Assembly: GCA_947466005.1 (NCBI GenBank) | Contig: CANIBV010000032.1 | Coordinates: forward strand, 1-13,563 | Source: Spartobacteria bacterium | GTDB taxonomy: Bacteria > Verrucomicrobiota > Verrucomicrobiia > Chthoniobacterales > UBA6821 | Direction: 5' to 3' | DNA: 13,563 nucleotides | Shown here: in pieces, positions 12,820-13,563 of the stretch | Layout of the letters: each line of letters begins with the position of its first letter | Numbering within the stretch: the first letter of the stretch is position 1 | Position numbers and translations under genes: made by a program | Notes under the pieces: generated by a model | What the model saw: the letters and a program-made list of their open reading frames with translations, nothing else | Told to the model about the DNA's origin: nothing | Database searches by the model: none

Positions 12820-13563
12820 CTACAACCCCCTGGGGGGTAGGCAAGCAACGCTTGATGCCGCCGGACGCGGGGCGGCTCTCCTACGGTAGATGACCAGAAT
12901 AACCACAGCCCCGATACAGAAGAGGGCGTAGGCGGAGGGCTCCGGCACGGCCGTATAGTTGAGCGTGAGGGCCCCTCCACCACCGACGTTGCTCATGGCA
13001 GTAAGAGACCAAATCCCGGCTGGAAGATTGGGGCCCGCGATGAAGTTGGAGCTGTTAATGGTGAAATTGCTCGCATCAAACCCTGTTATATTATTGCTGA
13101 AATTCAGAAATGCGAAGCTGTAGAGGCTCTGCCCGCTGACAGCCCCCGAGGTTCCGGCTATACGAATGGTTAGCCTGTTGGTGGAGGAGAGATCAGCAAG
13201 ATCCAGCGACTGGGCGCTGAGTTGATCCCAGCCCGTGGTGCTGTTGGTGAAACTGTTCACGTTCCACAGCAAGGCGGATCCCCCCTCAATGGTCAGGTTG
13301 TCAAAGCTGCCTCCATTACCTGTAAGGGTGCCCCCCTCATTGATCGTGGTTAAGCCAGCGATCAGACCATTATTCTGAAGCGTACCTCCAGTACTCACGG
13401 TGGTTAGGCCGGCACCTGAAAGCGATCCATATGAGGAGATGACCAGTGTGCCAGCGCTGACAACGGTCGGGCCGCTAAAAGTATTGGACGCCGTGAGAAT
13501 GGTGGTCCCGAGCCCCAGTTGATTTACTCTTCCATTTCCGGAAATGACGCTGGAGATGGTAGA
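12820..13563 (-). CDS. Autotransporter-associated beta-strand repeat (PATR) protein with PEP-CTERM anchor, C-terminal part
   Basis: The last 247 residues of a larger minus-strand gene; the frame is open to the window edge, well past the GTG at 13398. The edge region reads ISGNGRVNQLGLGTTILT, then NTFSGPTVVSAGTLVI, a clear PATR repeat of a secreted beta-helix. It is followed by TVSTGGTLQNNG and a Ser/Thr/Asn-rich domain (SLDLADLSSTNRL, LYSFAFLNF, LPAGIWSLTAM). The end is AVPEPSAYALFCIGAVVILV then IYRRR: the PEP motif, membrane helix and basic cluster of a PEP-CTERM signal, processed by an exosortase. About 18 more residues follow the basic cluster, longer than usual. Role: exported surface or exopolysaccharide-associated protein. 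It converges on avtA with only 35 bases between the stops. Confidence 0.88.
   Translation of the reverse strand, partial: STISSVISGNGRVNQLGLGTTILTASNTFSGPTVVSAGTLVISSYGSLSGAGLTTVSTGGTLQNNGLIAGLTTINEGGTLTGNGGSFDNLTIEGGSALLWNVNSFTNSTTGWDQLSAQSLDLADLSSTNRLTIRIAGTSGAVSGQSLYSFAFLNFSNNITGFDASNFTINSSNFIAGPNLPAGIWSLTAMSNVGGGGALTLNYTAVPEPSAYALFCIGAVVILVIYRRRAAPRPAASSVACLPPRGL

Overview
The window looks like a piece of a Verrucomicrobiota-type chromosome (PVC group). The lineage clue is the last gene: autotransporter-associated beta-strand (PATR) repeats ending in a PEP-CTERM sorting signal, a combination common in that phylum. The coding regions are mostly G+C-rich and tightly packed, and almost no gene has a Shine-Dalgarno sequence. 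The taxon is an inference; I could not run a search.

Layout, left to right. (1) The 5' end of argC (minus strand, cut by the window edge). (2) A complete tRNA-Pro(GGG) on the plus strand. Its 3' end and trailer recur 624 bases downstream, bracketing a lower-G+C segment that carries one small four-helix membrane protein gene. (3) mutL (minus), with degenerate endonuclease motifs. (4) Three plus-strand genes: an A-type Fe-S carrier (IscA/SufA/ErpA family), an unrecognised 518-aa membrane-anchored protein with a Pro/Ala-rich linker, and a MidA/NDUFAF7-like methyltransferase. (5) A minus-strand Fe-S assembly operon in the order Fur-family regulator, sufC, sufB, sufD, with a Fur/PerR-box-like operator in its promoter. 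(6) A vapBC-type toxin-antitoxin pair (minus). (7) avtA (valine-pyruvate aminotransferase, plus), whose true N-terminus lies in another frame, so the gene as read carries a +1 frameshift. (8) The 3' part of the PATR/PEP-CTERM surface protein gene (minus).

Fe-S biogenesis is the main theme. SufB, SufC and SufD form the scaffold complex, the A-type protein probably passes clusters on, and the Fur-family protein probably senses metal or peroxide and controls its own operon. No cysteine desulfurase (SufS) or SufE/SufU is present, so sulfur must come from genes elsewhere.

The most unusual layer is between the genes. Most spacers contain short words repeated with a 7- or 8-base period. One family, built on TTTAGACTG and TTAGGCTG words, recurs at several loci on both strands. 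It overlaps the stop codons of midA and sufC and resembles the end of mutL, and at midA it supplies stop codons in all three frames. Other notable signals are two promoters placed so that transcription would start at the start codon (leaderless mRNAs) and the tRNA-end direct repeat.
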